Source: Enterobacter pseudoroggenkampii
GTDB lineage: Bacteria; Pseudomonadota; Gammaproteobacteria; Enterobacterales; Enterobacteriaceae
DNA length: 64,000 bases
Assembly: GCF_026420145.1 (NCBI RefSeq)
Contig: NZ_JAPMLV010000005.1
Coordinates: forward strand, 124,001 to 188,000
Reading direction: 5' to 3'
Numbering within the stretch: position 1 is the first letter of the stretch; every line of letters begins with the position of its first letter. Made by a program: the position numbers and the translations under genes. Below, in pieces: positions 34,326 to 43,243 of the stretch. The notes under the pieces were generated by a model, which made no database searches, was not told the DNA's origin, and saw only the letters and a program-made list of their open reading frames with translations.

Positions 34326-35773
34326 TTAAATCTGAATACGGCAATCGCCTCTTTTAACTGACCCGTCTGCTGGCGCTGCGCTTCAGCCACCTGCACTGTT
34401 TGCGCTACGTGACGCACGTTCTCCTGCACGCTGGCATCGATGCTGGCAATGCTGTCGTTCATCTGCGCAATGCTCGCCCGCTGCTGCTCGCTCATCTGCG
34501 ACAGCTCCTCCAGCAGAGAGCGAAGCCCTTCGATACTCTCAATGATCGACTTCATTGTCATACCCGCCTGCTCAACCTGCTCGACGCCCTGCAGCGTGGT
34601 TGCCTGCGATGCGGTCAGAAGCTGGCGGATATCTTTTGCAGCCCCCTCGCTGCGCTGGGCCAACACGCGCACTTCCGAGGCAACCACCGCGAAGCCTTTG
34701 CCATGTTCGCCCGCTCTGGCAGCCTCGACCGAGGCGTTGAGCGACAGAATATTGGTCTGGAACGCAATCCCGTCGATCAACTCCAGAATGGCGTAAATGC
34801 GCTGCGACTCCTCGCGAATGTGCTCCATCGCCGCAATCGCCTGCCGTACGTTATGGCCCCCCTGCTCCGCCACGTTACTGGTGCTGAACGCCACCTCCCT
34901 GACCTGGCTTGCTTTTTCACTGGTCAGGGTGGCGACAGCCCTTAACTGTTCCATCGCACTGGCCGCCGTCGCCAGCGAACTTGCCTGGTGATCGGTACGT
35001 TCCGACAGCGCGCTGTTGCGCTGTCCTAACGCGCGGGATGCCTCCAGCAGTTGCCCAATATTGGCGCTAACCTGCTCAAGCGTGGCGCGCATGGTGCCCA
35101 GCGTCAGGCTGAACGTGCGGGCAAAGGAAGACTCTGCGGGGACCGCATCGACGGCCAGCGTGAGGTACCCCGGTTCACGGTTGATCACCCCCGCCAGCCT
35201 TGCCACCTCGCTCGCCGAGCGGGCGTCCTGCTCCATTCGTATCGCCAGCAGAACCAGAATTGCGGTCTGGACCACCACAAACAGCCCGTGGAAAACCACC
35301 ATATGAAAGCCGGTGTGCATGAACACCACGACGCCGTAAAGGTCATTCTCCTGCAGATAGTTAAACACCAGATGATGTAACGCGATGACCGCCGCCCCCA
35401 TCACCAGCGGGCGCCAGTCTCGCCAGGCAAGGAGCGCGGAGAGCAGGACAAAAACCGAAAAATGGTATTCAGTTTCGCCTTCGCCCAGATGAATCAGCAG
35501 CGCGGAAAATGCCATTAGCACAAACGCAGAGCTCAGGCGGAGCAACAGCGCGCCGGGAAACAACAGCGTCAGCAGCGTCGATAAACAGGCCAGAGAGGTG
35601 CCAATAATCGCCCCCTGCACGATATTCTCGTTGATATAGCCCCCCCCCAGCGAGATGGCCCACAGCGACCAGATGAGCACCAGTATTAGCCTGTCGGCGC
35701 GTCGTCGAATGGCAGAAAGCGAAAACAGATCGTTTTGAGGCGCGTGCGGATACAGCCATGTCATCGTAGCCAT
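34322..35773 (-). CDS. Methyl-accepting protein with integral-membrane sensor
   Basis: This 483-residue protein has no periplasmic ligand domain. Residues 25-180 form about six spans, with clustered histidines: H95 and H104 in LIHLGEGETEYHFSVF, H133/H134 in ALHHLVFNYL, and H153, H157 and H162 in FMHTGFHMVVFHG. A signalling rod follows, with hairpin around 336-380 ([33 protein letters not shown]). No NWETF tail. The histidines could bind haem or metal, as in a redox or energy-taxis sensor; that is inference. The start (35773, alternative 35764) has only a weak ribosome site. Confidence 0.85.
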   Translation of the reverse strand: MATMTWLYPHAPQNDLFSLSAIRRRADRLILVLIWSLWAISLGGGYINENIVQGAIIGTSLACLSTLLTLLFPGALLLRLSSAFVLMAFSALLIHLGEGETEYHFSVFVLLSALLAWRDWRPLVMGAAVIALHHLVFNYLQENDLYGVVVFMHTGFHMVVFHGLFVVVQTAILVLLAIRMEQDARSASEVARLAGVINREPGYLTLAVDAVPAESSFARTFSLTLGTMRATLEQVSANIGQLLEASRALGQRNSALSERTDHQASSLATAASAMEQLRAVATLTSEKASQVREVAFSTSNVAEQGGHNVRQAIAAMEHIREESQRIYAILELIDGIAFQTNILSLNASVEAARAGEHGKGFAVVASEVRVLAQRSEGAAKDIRQLLTASQATTLQGVEQVEQAGMTMKSIIESIEGLRSLLEELSQMSEQQRASIAQMNDSIASIDASVQENVRHVAQTVQVAEAQRQQTGQLKEAIAVFRFN

Positions 35774-36014
35774 AGGGAGTCTCTTGCTGTGCAGGTGAAA
35801 AGAGCCTTCGAAGAAGGTTTGTTTTTATTATCTTTTTTAAGCGTAGTGGGGATATTCCCCGACGCCATTTCAGCCAACGATATATTTTAATGGCTCAGCC
35901 GAATACTGATATTTACTTAACTATCAATGGATTATTAATTATTGCTTTATTGATAAGGAAATATGAAGAATGGGGATATACAGCAGAAAATAATAACGAT
36001 GTTGCGTGGCAGAA

Positions 36015-36042
36015 AACAAAAAAGCTGGCTTTCGCCAGCTTT
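36015..36042 (-). terminator. Terminator of exbBD
   Basis: AAAGCTGGC-tttc-GCCAGCTTT, with TTTTTTG following on the minus strand, lies directly after the exbD stop. Confidence 0.9.
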
Positions 36043-36046
36043 CGTT

Positions 36047-36472
36047 CTATTTTTTGGCCGCTTTTTCTTCGCCGACCAGCCCAATCTTCAGGTAACCCGC
36101 CTGATGCAGCGTGTCCATTACCTTCATCATGGTTTCATAATCAACGGTTTTATCCGCACGGAAGAAGACCGTGGTGTCTTTCTTACCGCCCGTAAGCTGA
36201 TCCAGGGCCGGGATGACAGAGTCGGCCGTCACCGGGTCATTGCCGAGGAACATGGATTTATCCGCCTTCACCGACAGGTAGATAGGCTTCTCCGGGCGCG
36301 GCTGGGGCTGGCTGGATGAGGCAGGCAGATTTACCTTCATATCCACCGTCGCCAGCGGCGCAGCCACCATGAAGATAATCAGCAGAACCAGCATAACGTC
36401 GATAAACGGCGTCACGTTGATCTCATGCATTTCACCGTTATCGTCCAGATTTTCGTTTAGACGCATCGCCAT
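36047..36472 (-). CDS. exbD: TonB energy-transducing subunit ExbD
   Basis: This 141-residue protein starts at ATG 36472 (MAMRLNENLDDNGEMHEINV). A single N-terminal span carries the proton-path Asp in VTPFIDVMLVLLIIFMVAAP, followed by a periplasmic domain ending EEKAAKK. With ExbB it passes proton-motive force to TonB for siderophore and vitamin B12 uptake. It follows exbB after 4 bp. Confidence 0.96.
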   Translation of the reverse strand: MAMRLNENLDDNGEMHEINVTPFIDVMLVLLIIFMVAAPLATVDMKVNLPASSSQPQPRPEKPIYLSVKADKSMFLGNDPVTADSVIPALDQLTGGKKDTTVFFRADKTVDYETMMKVMDTLHQAGYLKIGLVGEEKAAKK

Positions 36473-36476
36473 ACTA

Positions 36477-37208
36477 TCAACCCACGCGCAGTTTGGACGC
36501 CGCGTGCACCGGCTTAACCGAGCTGGCATTCAGGTCGAGATCGCGACTTTGCAGCAGCAGAACCTGCGCGGCAACGTCACCCAGCGTGGCTTTGTAGCTG
36601 CCAATCATACGCGCGAAGATGTTATAGATAACCACCGCCGGAATCGCCGCGACCAGACCAATCGCCGTCGCCAGCAGCGCTTCTGCGATACCCGGGGCCA
36701 CAACCGCCAGGTTGGTGGTCTGGGTCTGCGCGATACCGATAAAGCTGTTCATGATGCCCCAGACCGTACCGAAAAGGCCGATAAACGGTGAGATCGCCCC
36801 GATGGTCGCCAGATAACCATTGCCGCGCCCCATGTGTCGGCCAACGGCCGCCACGCGACGCTCCAGGCGGAAACCGGTACGTTCTTTGATGCCTTCGTTA
36901 TCTTCACTGCCCGCGGAGAGTTCCAGCTCGTTCTGCGCTTCATTCACGAGCAGGGTGGTCAGGCTTTTCACGTGGAAGGATGAGGTCATGTCTGAAGCCT
37001 GATCCAGAGAGCGGGCTTCAGCCAGCTGCTGCTGTTCCCGCTTGAGGCGACGCTTCTGCGAAAGCAGCTCGGCGCTCTTGCTGAAGAAGATAGCCCAGGT
37101 GACAACGGACGCCAGAATCAGGCCGATCATCACAATCTTAACCACGATGTCAGCATGCTGATACATGCCCCAAACGGAGAGATCCGCCTGCATCAAATTA
37201 TTACCCAC
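36477..37208 (-). CDS. exbB: TonB energy-transducing subunit ExbB
   Basis: This 243-residue protein starts at GTG 37208 (GNNLMQADLSVWGMYQHADI), as in E. coli. It has three spans and the conserved MotA/TolQ/ExbB core GAISPFIGLFGTVWGIMNSF and GIAEALLATAIGLVAAIPAV. It forms the pentameric motor around the ExbD dimer. A Fur-like site lies upstream, and the TonB-dependent receptor at 59-61 kb is a likely client. Confidence 0.96.
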   Translation of the reverse strand: MGNNLMQADLSVWGMYQHADIVVKIVMIGLILASVVTWAIFFSKSAELLSQKRRLKREQQQLAEARSLDQASDMTSSFHVKSLTTLLVNEAQNELELSAGSEDNEGIKERTGFRLERRVAAVGRHMGRGNGYLATIGAISPFIGLFGTVWGIMNSFIGIAQTQTTNLAVVAPGIAEALLATAIGLVAAIPAVVIYNIFARMIGSYKATLGDVAAQVLLLQSRDLDLNASSVKPVHAASKLRVG

Positions 37209-37270
37209 TCTGTATCTCCAGGACGCAAATCACAAAATCTGAACGTAATAATATCAAAACGTCGTCGAAT

Positions 37271-37290
37271 TGATAGTAGTTCTCATTAGT
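37271..37290. promoter_or_regulatory. Fur-like box upstream of exbB
   Basis: TGATAGTAGTTCTCATTAGT reads on the other strand as ACTAATGAGAACTACTATCA. This is close to the Fur consensus (AATGAnAAT-type) and lies 63-82 bp before the exbB start, consistent with iron repression. Confidence 0.65.
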
Positions 37291-37416
37291 ATTTGCATAG
37301 TGCCGCAATTTTCGTTCACTTTCCTTGCGCTTACGCAGTAAAAATTTCTTATGCGGTTTTTTGCTAATATTTTCTGCTTATTCGATAAGCCTGCGGGTGC
37401 AGTTTTTTCCAATCGT

Positions 37417-37440
37417 GGTAGTCTGGACGTCCAGACGTAT
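37417..37440. promoter_or_regulatory. MetJ operator (met boxes) upstream of metC
   Basis: Tandem 8-mers GGTAGTCT, GGACGTCC and AGACGTAT match the met box AGACGTCT at 5, 6 and 6 of 8 positions. They lie 20-43 bp before the metC start. The core GTCTGGACGTCCAGAC is a perfect palindrome. Confidence 0.85.
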
Positions 37441-37459
37441 AAAAACAGGGTTAGCGAAC

Positions 37460-38647
37460 ATGACAAAGAAGCATCTTGATACCACGCTGGTACAGGCAGG
37501 ACGCAGCAAAAAATATACTCAGGGATCGGTCAACAGCGTGATTCAACGCGCCTCCTCGCTGGTGTTTGATACCGTTGAGGAGAAAAAAATCGCCACGCGC
37601 AACCGCGCGAAAGGCGGCCTGTTTTATGGCCGTCGCGGCACGCTAACCCATTTTTCTCTGCAGGAGGCGATGTGCGAGCTGGAAGGCGGCGCAGGCTGCG
37701 CGCTGTTCCCGTGCGGAGCGGCTGCGGTCGCCAACACCATTCTGGCGTTCGTGGAACAGGGCGATCACATCCTGATGACCAACACCGCCTACGAACCCAG
37801 CCAGGACTTCTGTACCAAAATTCTCAGCAAGCTCGGCGTAACCACCGGCTGGTTCGACCCGCTGATTGGTGAAGGTATTGCCGAACTTATTCAGCCCAAC
37901 ACGCGCATTGTGTTCCTGGAATCGCCGGGGTCGCTTACCATGGAGGTTCACGACGTGCCGGCTATCGTGAAGGCCGTGCGCAGCAAAGCGCCAGAGGCGA
38001 TCGTTATGATCGACAACACCTGGGCGGCAGGCGTGCTGTTCAAAGCGCTGGAATTCGACATTGATATCTCCATTCAGGCGGCGACCAAATACCTGATTGG
38101 CCACTCGGACGGCATGATCGGCACGGCGGTCTCCAACGCGCGCTGCTGGGATCAGCTGCGTGAAAACGCCTACCTGATGGGGCAAATGGTGGATGCCGAC
38201 ACGGCCTACATGACCAGCCGGGGCATCCGCACGCTGGGGGTTCGCCTGCGTCAGCACCATGAAAGCAGCCTGAAGGTGGCCCAATGGCTGGCACAGCATC
38301 CGCAGGTTGAGCGCGTAAATCACCCCGCGCTACCCGGCAGTAAAGGCCATGAGTTCTGGCAGCGTGACTTTACGGGCAGCAGCGGGTTGTTCTCGTTTGT
38401 GCTGAAAAAACGGCTGAATAACGACGAACTGGCAAGCTATCTGGATAATTTTACCCTCTTCAGCATGGCCTACTCGTGGGGCGGTTTTGAATCCCTGATC
38501 CTGGCTAACCAGCCGGAACAGATTGCGGCCCTGCGCCCCGGTGGCGACGTGGACTTCAGCGGTACCCTGATTCGACTGCATATCGGTTTAGAAAATGTTG
38601 ACGATCTGATTGCGGATTTAGCAGCAGGGTTCGAGCGTATCGTGTAG
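37460..38647 (+). CDS. metC: Cystathionine beta-lyase
   Basis: This 395-residue PLP enzyme converts cystathionine to homocysteine, pyruvate and ammonia in methionine synthesis. It begins [20 protein letters not shown] and shows [20 protein letters not shown], the aspartate VMIDNTW and the PLP lysine in [19 protein letters not shown]. The start at ATG 37460 follows met boxes. It diverges from exbBD, as in E. coli. Confidence 0.97.
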   Translation: MTKKHLDTTLVQAGRSKKYTQGSVNSVIQRASSLVFDTVEEKKIATRNRAKGGLFYGRRGTLTHFSLQEAMCELEGGAGCALFPCGAAAVANTILAFVEQGDHILMTNTAYEPSQDFCTKILSKLGVTTGWFDPLIGEGIAELIQPNTRIVFLESPGSLTMEVHDVPAIVKAVRSKAPEAIVMIDNTWAAGVLFKALEFDIDISIQAATKYLIGHSDGMIGTAVSNARCWDQLRENAYLMGQMVDADTAYMTSRGIRTLGVRLRQHHESSLKVAQWLAQHPQVERVNHPALPGSKGHEFWQRDFTGSSGLFSFVLKKRLNNDELASYLDNFTLFSMAYSWGGFESLILANQPEQIAALRPGGDVDFSGTLIRLHIGLENVDDLIADLAAGFERIV

Positions 38648-38790
38648 AGTGCTGGCTGAAAATGTACTCTCTGGACGCTTTTATGGACACCGCAAGCGGA
38701 AAAGTCTGCATGAGTTGCGCCCGGGATCAAACCCGACGGGCCAATAAGGGAGTACAATAGCGCTATATCTGCTGTTCCACAGGAAAGTCC

Positions 38791-39450
38791 ATGGCTGTTA
38801 TTCAAGATATTATCGCGGCGCTCTGGCACCACGATTTTGCCGCGCTGGCGGATCCTCACGTCGTCGGTATCGTCTATTTCGTGATGTTCGCAACTCTGTT
38901 TCTGGAAAATGGATTACTGCCAGCCTCGTTTTTACCCGGTGACAGCCTGCTTTTACTTGCCGGGGCGTTAATCGGTAAAGGCGTCATGGACTTCACGCCA
39001 ACGATGGTTATCCTCACCTCCGCCGCCAGCCTGGGCTGCTGGCTGAGCTATCTGCAGGGCCGCTGGCTGGGGAACACGCGCGTCGTCAAAAGCTGGCTGG
39101 CGCAGCTGCCGCATAAATATCATCAGCGTGCGACCTGCATGTTTGACCGGCACGGCCTGCTGGCGCTGCTGGCGGGGCGTTTCCTGGCGTTCGTTCGCAC
39201 GCTTCTGCCGACGATGGCGGGCATTTCCGGCCTGTCGAACCGCCGCTTCCAGTTCTTCAACTGGCTGAGCGCTCTGCTGTGGGTTGGCGTGGTGACGACG
39301 CTCGGCTACGCGCTGAATATGATCCCCTTCGTGAAACACCACGAAGATCAGGTGATGACCTTCCTGATGGTGCTGCCGATGTTCCTGCTGGTGGCGGGCC
39401 TGGTGGGGACTATCGCAGTGGTGATTAAGAAGAAGTACTGCAGTGCATAA
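38791..39450 (+). CDS. yghB: DedA-family inner-membrane protein YghB
   Basis: This 219-residue DedA/SNARE-associated family protein has the motifs [20 protein letters not shown] and the Arg-containing [20 protein letters not shown]. DedA proteins act in polyprenyl- or phospholipid translocation, and YghB supports cell division and envelope integrity with YqjA. It is downstream of metC after a 143-bp gap. Confidence 0.95.
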   Translation: MAVIQDIIAALWHHDFAALADPHVVGIVYFVMFATLFLENGLLPASFLPGDSLLLLAGALIGKGVMDFTPTMVILTSAASLGCWLSYLQGRWLGNTRVVKSWLAQLPHKYHQRATCMFDRHGLLALLAGRFLAFVRTLLPTMAGISGLSNRRFQFFNWLSALLWVGVVTTLGYALNMIPFVKHHEDQVMTFLMVLPMFLLVAGLVGTIAVVIKKKYCSA

Positions 39451-39459
39451 TTCAACAAA

Positions 39460-39491
39460 GCCGGGTGGCGCTATCGCTTACCCGGCCTACG
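39460..39491 (+). repeat. REP-like element after yghB
   Basis: GCCGGGTGGCGCTATCGCTT followed by ACCCGGCCTACG. It is palindromic and lies between convergent yghB and yqhC. Confidence 0.8.
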
Positions 39492-39498
39492 TTTTTCG

Positions 39499-40398
39499 TC
39501 AGACTCCCTGCATCGTTCTTATACGTGATGCATCTTCTCCCGGCGTAACGCCGAAATAGCGCTTAAACTCCCGACTGAACTGCGAGGCACTTTCGTAGCC
39601 TACCCGCATTGCCGCCGCGCTGGCCTTCATGCCGTCGTGGATCATCAGCATCCGCGCCTTATGCAGCCGGTAGGTTTTGAGGTACTGCAGCGGCGAGGTG
39701 CTGGTCACCGATTTAAAATTATGGTGAAACGCCGAGACGCTCATGTTCGCTTCCGCCGCCAGCTGGTCGACGCTGAGATTTTCGGTGTACTGGCTCTCGA
39801 TACGCTTGAGCACGCGGCTTATCAGGCTGAAGTGGGTCTGTCGGCTCACCAGGGCCAGTAACGCTCCACCCCCCGGGCCCAGCAGCACGTGGTAGAGAAT
39901 TTCGCGGATAATCTGCTTGCCCAGAATGCGCGCGTCCAGCGGCCTCTCCATCACGTCCAGCAGACGCTCAATGGCGCAGAGGATCTCTTCCGACAGCGTC
40001 GCCGAGTTAATCCCGCTCGAAGCCATCGAAGGCTGGAAGAACTCGTCTTCACCTATCTCCATCAGCAGCTCCTGCAGCTGAAGAATATCGACGTTGACGC
40101 GAATACCGGCCAGCGGAACCGCCTCTGTCGCGAAGGTTTCACATTCGAAGGGTAAAGGTACCGTCAGAAGCAGATATTCATTGGTGTCGTAGCGGAACAC
40201 GCGCTCGTTGATATAGCCAATTTTATGGCCCGAGAAGAGAAAAACGATGCCCGGCTGGTACATGACCGGCGTGCGCGTCCCTGGCTGCGTGCCATAAAGC
40301 AGGCGAATGTCAGGAAGCAGCCCACTGACGCCATTTTCGTTATCTATCAGTCTCTTAATCTGCGCAGTGAGCTGCTGGCAGATAGCCTCACGGTTCAT
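39499..40398 (-). CDS. yqhC: AraC-type activator YqhC
   Basis: This 299-residue regulator has an N-terminal effector domain with a cupin-like region ([20 protein letters not shown]) and two HTH motifs at the C-terminus ([40 protein letters not shown]). In E. coli YqhC activates the divergent yqhD-dkgA genes in response to aldehydes such as furfural and glyoxal. The arrangement here is the same. Confidence 0.95.
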   Translation of the reverse strand: MNREAICQQLTAQIKRLIDNENGVSGLLPDIRLLYGTQPGTRTPVMYQPGIVFLFSGHKIGYINERVFRYDTNEYLLLTVPLPFECETFATEAVPLAGIRVNVDILQLQELLMEIGEDEFFQPSMASSGINSATLSEEILCAIERLLDVMERPLDARILGKQIIREILYHVLLGPGGGALLALVSRQTHFSLISRVLKRIESQYTENLSVDQLAAEANMSVSAFHHNFKSVTSTSPLQYLKTYRLHKARMLMIHDGMKASAAAMRVGYESASQFSREFKRYFGVTPGEDASRIRTMQGV

Positions 40399-40593
40399 CT
40401 TGCGTTACTCCGGGTACGGTTTTCGACGTTGACAGTGTGCGTCGTTTTCCGCGCTTTCTCCAGCGCTCTGTAGAAATGGGCAAGACATCGGCAGGAATGT
40501 GCATTGAGGGCGTAGCCCCGGGCGGCCACAATGAGCAGCAACAGGTCGCCCTCTGCGCCACCACGGTTTTTCACCCACTAAAGGGAACGAGCA

Positions 40594-41757
40594 ATGAACA
40601 ACTTTAATCTTCACACCCCAACCCGCATTCTGTTTGGTAAAGACGCTATCGCCGATCTGCGCGCGCAGATCCCTGCTGACGCCCGCGTGCTGATCACCTA
40701 CGGTGGCGGCAGCGTGAAAAAAACCGGCGTATTGGATCAGGTTTACAGCGCGCTGGACGGTCTGGACGTGCGTGAGTTCGGCGGCATCGAGCCAAACCCG
40801 TCTTACGAAACGCTGATGAACGCGGTGAAAATCGCCCGCGAAGAAAACATCACCTTCCTGCTGGCGGTCGGCGGCGGCTCCGTGCTGGACGGTACCAAAT
40901 TCATCGCGGCGGCAGCGCACTACGCTGACGGCATCGATCCATGGCACATTCTGGAAACCCGCGGCAGCGACATCAAAAGCGCTATCCCGATGGGCTCCGT
41001 GCTGACCCTGCCGGCCACCGGTTCTGAATCCAACAAGGGCGCGGTGATCTCCCGTAAAACCACCGGTGACAAGCAGGCCTTCATGAACGAACACGTTCAG
41101 CCTGTGTTCGCCATTCTGGACCCGGTTTACACCTACACCCTGCCTGCGCGTCAGGTGGCGAACGGCGTGGTCGACGCATTTGTTCATACCGTTGAGCAGT
41201 ACGTCACGTATCCGGTGAATGCCAAAATTCAGGATCGCTTCGCGGAAGGCATTCTGCTGACGCTCGTCGAAGAAGGTCCGAAAGCGCTGAAAGAGCCGGA
41301 AAACTACGACGTTCGCGCCAACGTAATGTGGGCCGCCACGCAGGCGCTGAACGGCCTGATCGGTGCTGGCGTGCCGCAGGACTGGGCAACCCACATGCTG
41401 GGCCACGAGCTGACGGCGATGCACGGTCTGGACCACGCTCAGACGCTGGCCGTTGTGCTGCCTGCCCTGTGGAACGAAAAACGCGACACTAAACGCGCCA
41501 AACTGCTGCAGTACGCTGAACGCGTGTGGAACATCACCGAGGGTTCTGACGATGCGCGTATTGATGCCGCCATCGAAGCGACCCGCAGCTTCTTTGAAGG
41601 TCTGGGCGTGCCAACGCGTCTGTCTGGCTACGGCCTGGACGGCAGCTCTATCCCTGCCCTGCTGGCGAAACTCGAAGAGCACGGTATGACCCATCTGGGC
41701 GAGCACGGCGACATCACGCTGGACGTCAGCCGTCGTATTTACGAGGCGGCACGCTAA
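40594..41757 (+). CDS. yqhD: NADPH-dependent aldehyde reductase/alcohol dehydrogenase YqhD
   Basis: This 387-residue iron/zinc-type alcohol dehydrogenase (dehydroquinate synthase-like fold) has the NADPH-binding GGGSVLDGTKFI and metal ligands in NGVVDAFVHTVEQ (Asp, His), GHELTAMHGLDHAQ (two His). It reduces reactive aldehydes from lipid peroxidation and glyoxals. AAGGGAA precedes ATG 40594. The yqhC activator is divergent and dkgA follows after 105 bp. Confidence 0.97.
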   Translation: MNNFNLHTPTRILFGKDAIADLRAQIPADARVLITYGGGSVKKTGVLDQVYSALDGLDVREFGGIEPNPSYETLMNAVKIAREENITFLLAVGGGSVLDGTKFIAAAAHYADGIDPWHILETRGSDIKSAIPMGSVLTLPATGSESNKGAVISRKTTGDKQAFMNEHVQPVFAILDPVYTYTLPARQVANGVVDAFVHTVEQYVTYPVNAKIQDRFAEGILLTLVEEGPKALKEPENYDVRANVMWAATQALNGLIGAGVPQDWATHMLGHELTAMHGLDHAQTLAVVLPALWNEKRDTKRAKLLQYAERVWNITEGSDDARIDAAIEATRSFFEGLGVPTRLSGYGLDGSSIPALLAKLEEHGMTHLGEHGDITLDVSRRIYEAAR

Positions 41758-41862
41758 GCGTTTTTGTCCCCCCGACTTTCGTTTTTTGACATTTCGTCCA
41801 GACTTAATGCACACCCCATCGCCGGAGGAACCCTCCGGCGATGCGCACCTGAAGGAGGAAAA

Positions 41863-42690
41863 ATGGCAAACCAAACCGTAATCAAGCTGCAGGACGGCAA
41901 CGTGATGCCCCAGCTGGGGCTAGGTGTATGGAAAGCCGGTAACGACGAGGTCGTCTCCGCCATTCATAAAGCCCTGGAAGTCGGCTACCGGTCGATTGAC
42001 ACTGCCGCCGCGTACAAAAACGAGGACGGCGTGGGTACAGCACTGGCCAGCGCCGGTGTCCCTCGCGATGAGTTGTTCATCACCACTAAACTCTGGAACG
42101 ACGACCAAAAACGTCCCCGCGAAGCCCTGGAAGAGAGCCTGGAAAAACTCCAGCTCGACTTCGTCGATCTCTGGCTGATGCACTGGCCGGTTCCGGCTAT
42201 CGATCACTACGTTGATGCCTGGAAAGGGATGATTGAACTGCAGAAAGAGGGGCTGGTGAAAAGCATCGGCGTCTGTAATTTCCAGGTTCATCACCTGCAG
42301 CGGCTGATTGACGAGACGGGCGTCGCGCCTGTCATTAACCAGATCGAGCTGCACCCGCTGCTGCAGCAGCGTCAGCTTCACGCCTGGAACGCCACGCATA
42401 AAATCCAGACCGAGTCCTGGAGCCCGCTGGCGCAGGGTGGCCAGGGCGTGTTCGATCAAAAAATTATCCGCGAACTGGCGGATAAATACGGCAAAAGCCC
42501 GGCGCAGATCGTCATTCGCTGGCATCTGGACAACGGCCTGGTGGTGATACCGAAATCAGTCACGCCGTCGCGCATCGCCGAGAACTTCGACGTCTGGGAT
42601 TTCCGTCTGGACAAAGACGAGCTGGGTGAGATTGCGAAGCTGGATAAGGGTAAGCGGCTTGGGCCGGACCCGGATCAGTTTGGCGGGTAA
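41863..42690 (+). CDS. dkgA: 2,5-diketo-D-gluconate reductase A / methylglyoxal reductase
   Basis: This 275-residue aldo-keto reductase (MANQTVIKLQDGNVMPQLGL) has the active-site tetrad in SIDTAAAYKNEDGVG (Asp, Tyr), ITTKLWNDD (Lys) and LWLMHWPVP (His), plus the NADPH loop VVIPKSVTPSRIAENF. The start at ATG 41863 follows GAAGGAGG. It is part of the YqhC aldehyde-detoxification unit with yqhD. Confidence 0.97.
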   Translation: MANQTVIKLQDGNVMPQLGLGVWKAGNDEVVSAIHKALEVGYRSIDTAAAYKNEDGVGTALASAGVPRDELFITTKLWNDDQKRPREALEESLEKLQLDFVDLWLMHWPVPAIDHYVDAWKGMIELQKEGLVKSIGVCNFQVHHLQRLIDETGVAPVINQIELHPLLQQRQLHAWNATHKIQTESWSPLAQGGQGVFDQKIIRELADKYGKSPAQIVIRWHLDNGLVVIPKSVTPSRIAENFDVWDFRLDKDELGEIAKLDKGKRLGPDPDQFGG

Positions 42691-42696
42691 TACCTA

Positions 42697-42728
42697 AAAC
42701 GAGCCCGGTCTTCCGCCGGGCTCGTTTT
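42697..42728. terminator. Bidirectional terminator after dkgA
   Basis: AAAACGAGCCCGG-tcttccg-CCGGGCTCGTTTT is a perfect stem with A/T flanks that can serve both convergent genes. Confidence 0.93.
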
Positions 42729-42731
42729 AAT

Positions 42732-43133
42732 CTATAAACCGGACTGACATCTCGCTTCTCCGGGAAGGTCAGGCAATGTGCAAATAACGTTATACACTTT
42801 CCCTTCAAGTTTATGTGGCCCACCGAGACCGCCGCCTGCTTCTACATCATATTCCTTTCCGTTGACACTTATCTGGAGCGGGGTGTGATAAATCCAGTCC
42901 ATCGGACCTATTGGCAGAAAAAAGATCCACTCATGCTGGCTCTGAAAAGCAAAACGACCGTTGTCGTCAGAAAGCGTTTGCTCCCTCTCTAATGTTATTT
43001 TAGCGCCAGAGACTGGCTTACCTGCGCTGTCGATTAGACGTCCTTCCACTTCTGGCTGTGTCTGGCGGTGCATTACACAACCGCATAACGTCAGGCCAAT
43101 CAGCATCGTTCCTGTTAACTTCCTTATTTTCAT
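42732..43133 (-). CDS. Small lipoprotein with carboxypeptidase-regulatory-like domain
   Basis: This 133-residue protein has a lipoprotein-like signal (TGTMLIGLTLCGC, likely Cys19 with an unusual Cys at -2). One beta-sandwich domain of the CarboxypepD_reg type follows (EVEGRLIDSAGKPVSGAKIT, LSDDNGRFAFQ), then an aromatic stretch WIFFLPIGPMDWIYHTPLQI. It takes the place of E. coli yqhG/yqhH. Its function is unknown. Confidence 0.75.
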   Translation of the reverse strand: MKIRKLTGTMLIGLTLCGCVMHRQTQPEVEGRLIDSAGKPVSGAKITLEREQTLSDDNGRFAFQSQHEWIFFLPIGPMDWIYHTPLQISVNGKEYDVEAGGGLGGPHKLEGKVYNVICTLPDLPGEARCQSGL

Positions 43134-43163
43134 TTTGGGCCTCCTACCCTTATGCAGAAAAAA

Positions 43164-43231
43164 GCCGGGTGGCGGGACTTACCCGGCCTACGCGCTGACC
43201 TGTAGGCCCGGTAAGCGCAGCGCTACCGGGC
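43164..43231. repeat. BIME: two REP-like units in opposite orientation
   Basis: GCCGGGTGGCGGGACTTACC with its end at 43192, and the inverted GTAGGCCCGGTAAGCGCAGC ending 43231. It lies between the small lipoprotein gene and the end of ygiQ. Confidence 0.85.
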
Positions 43232-43243
43232 ATTGTTACAGGT

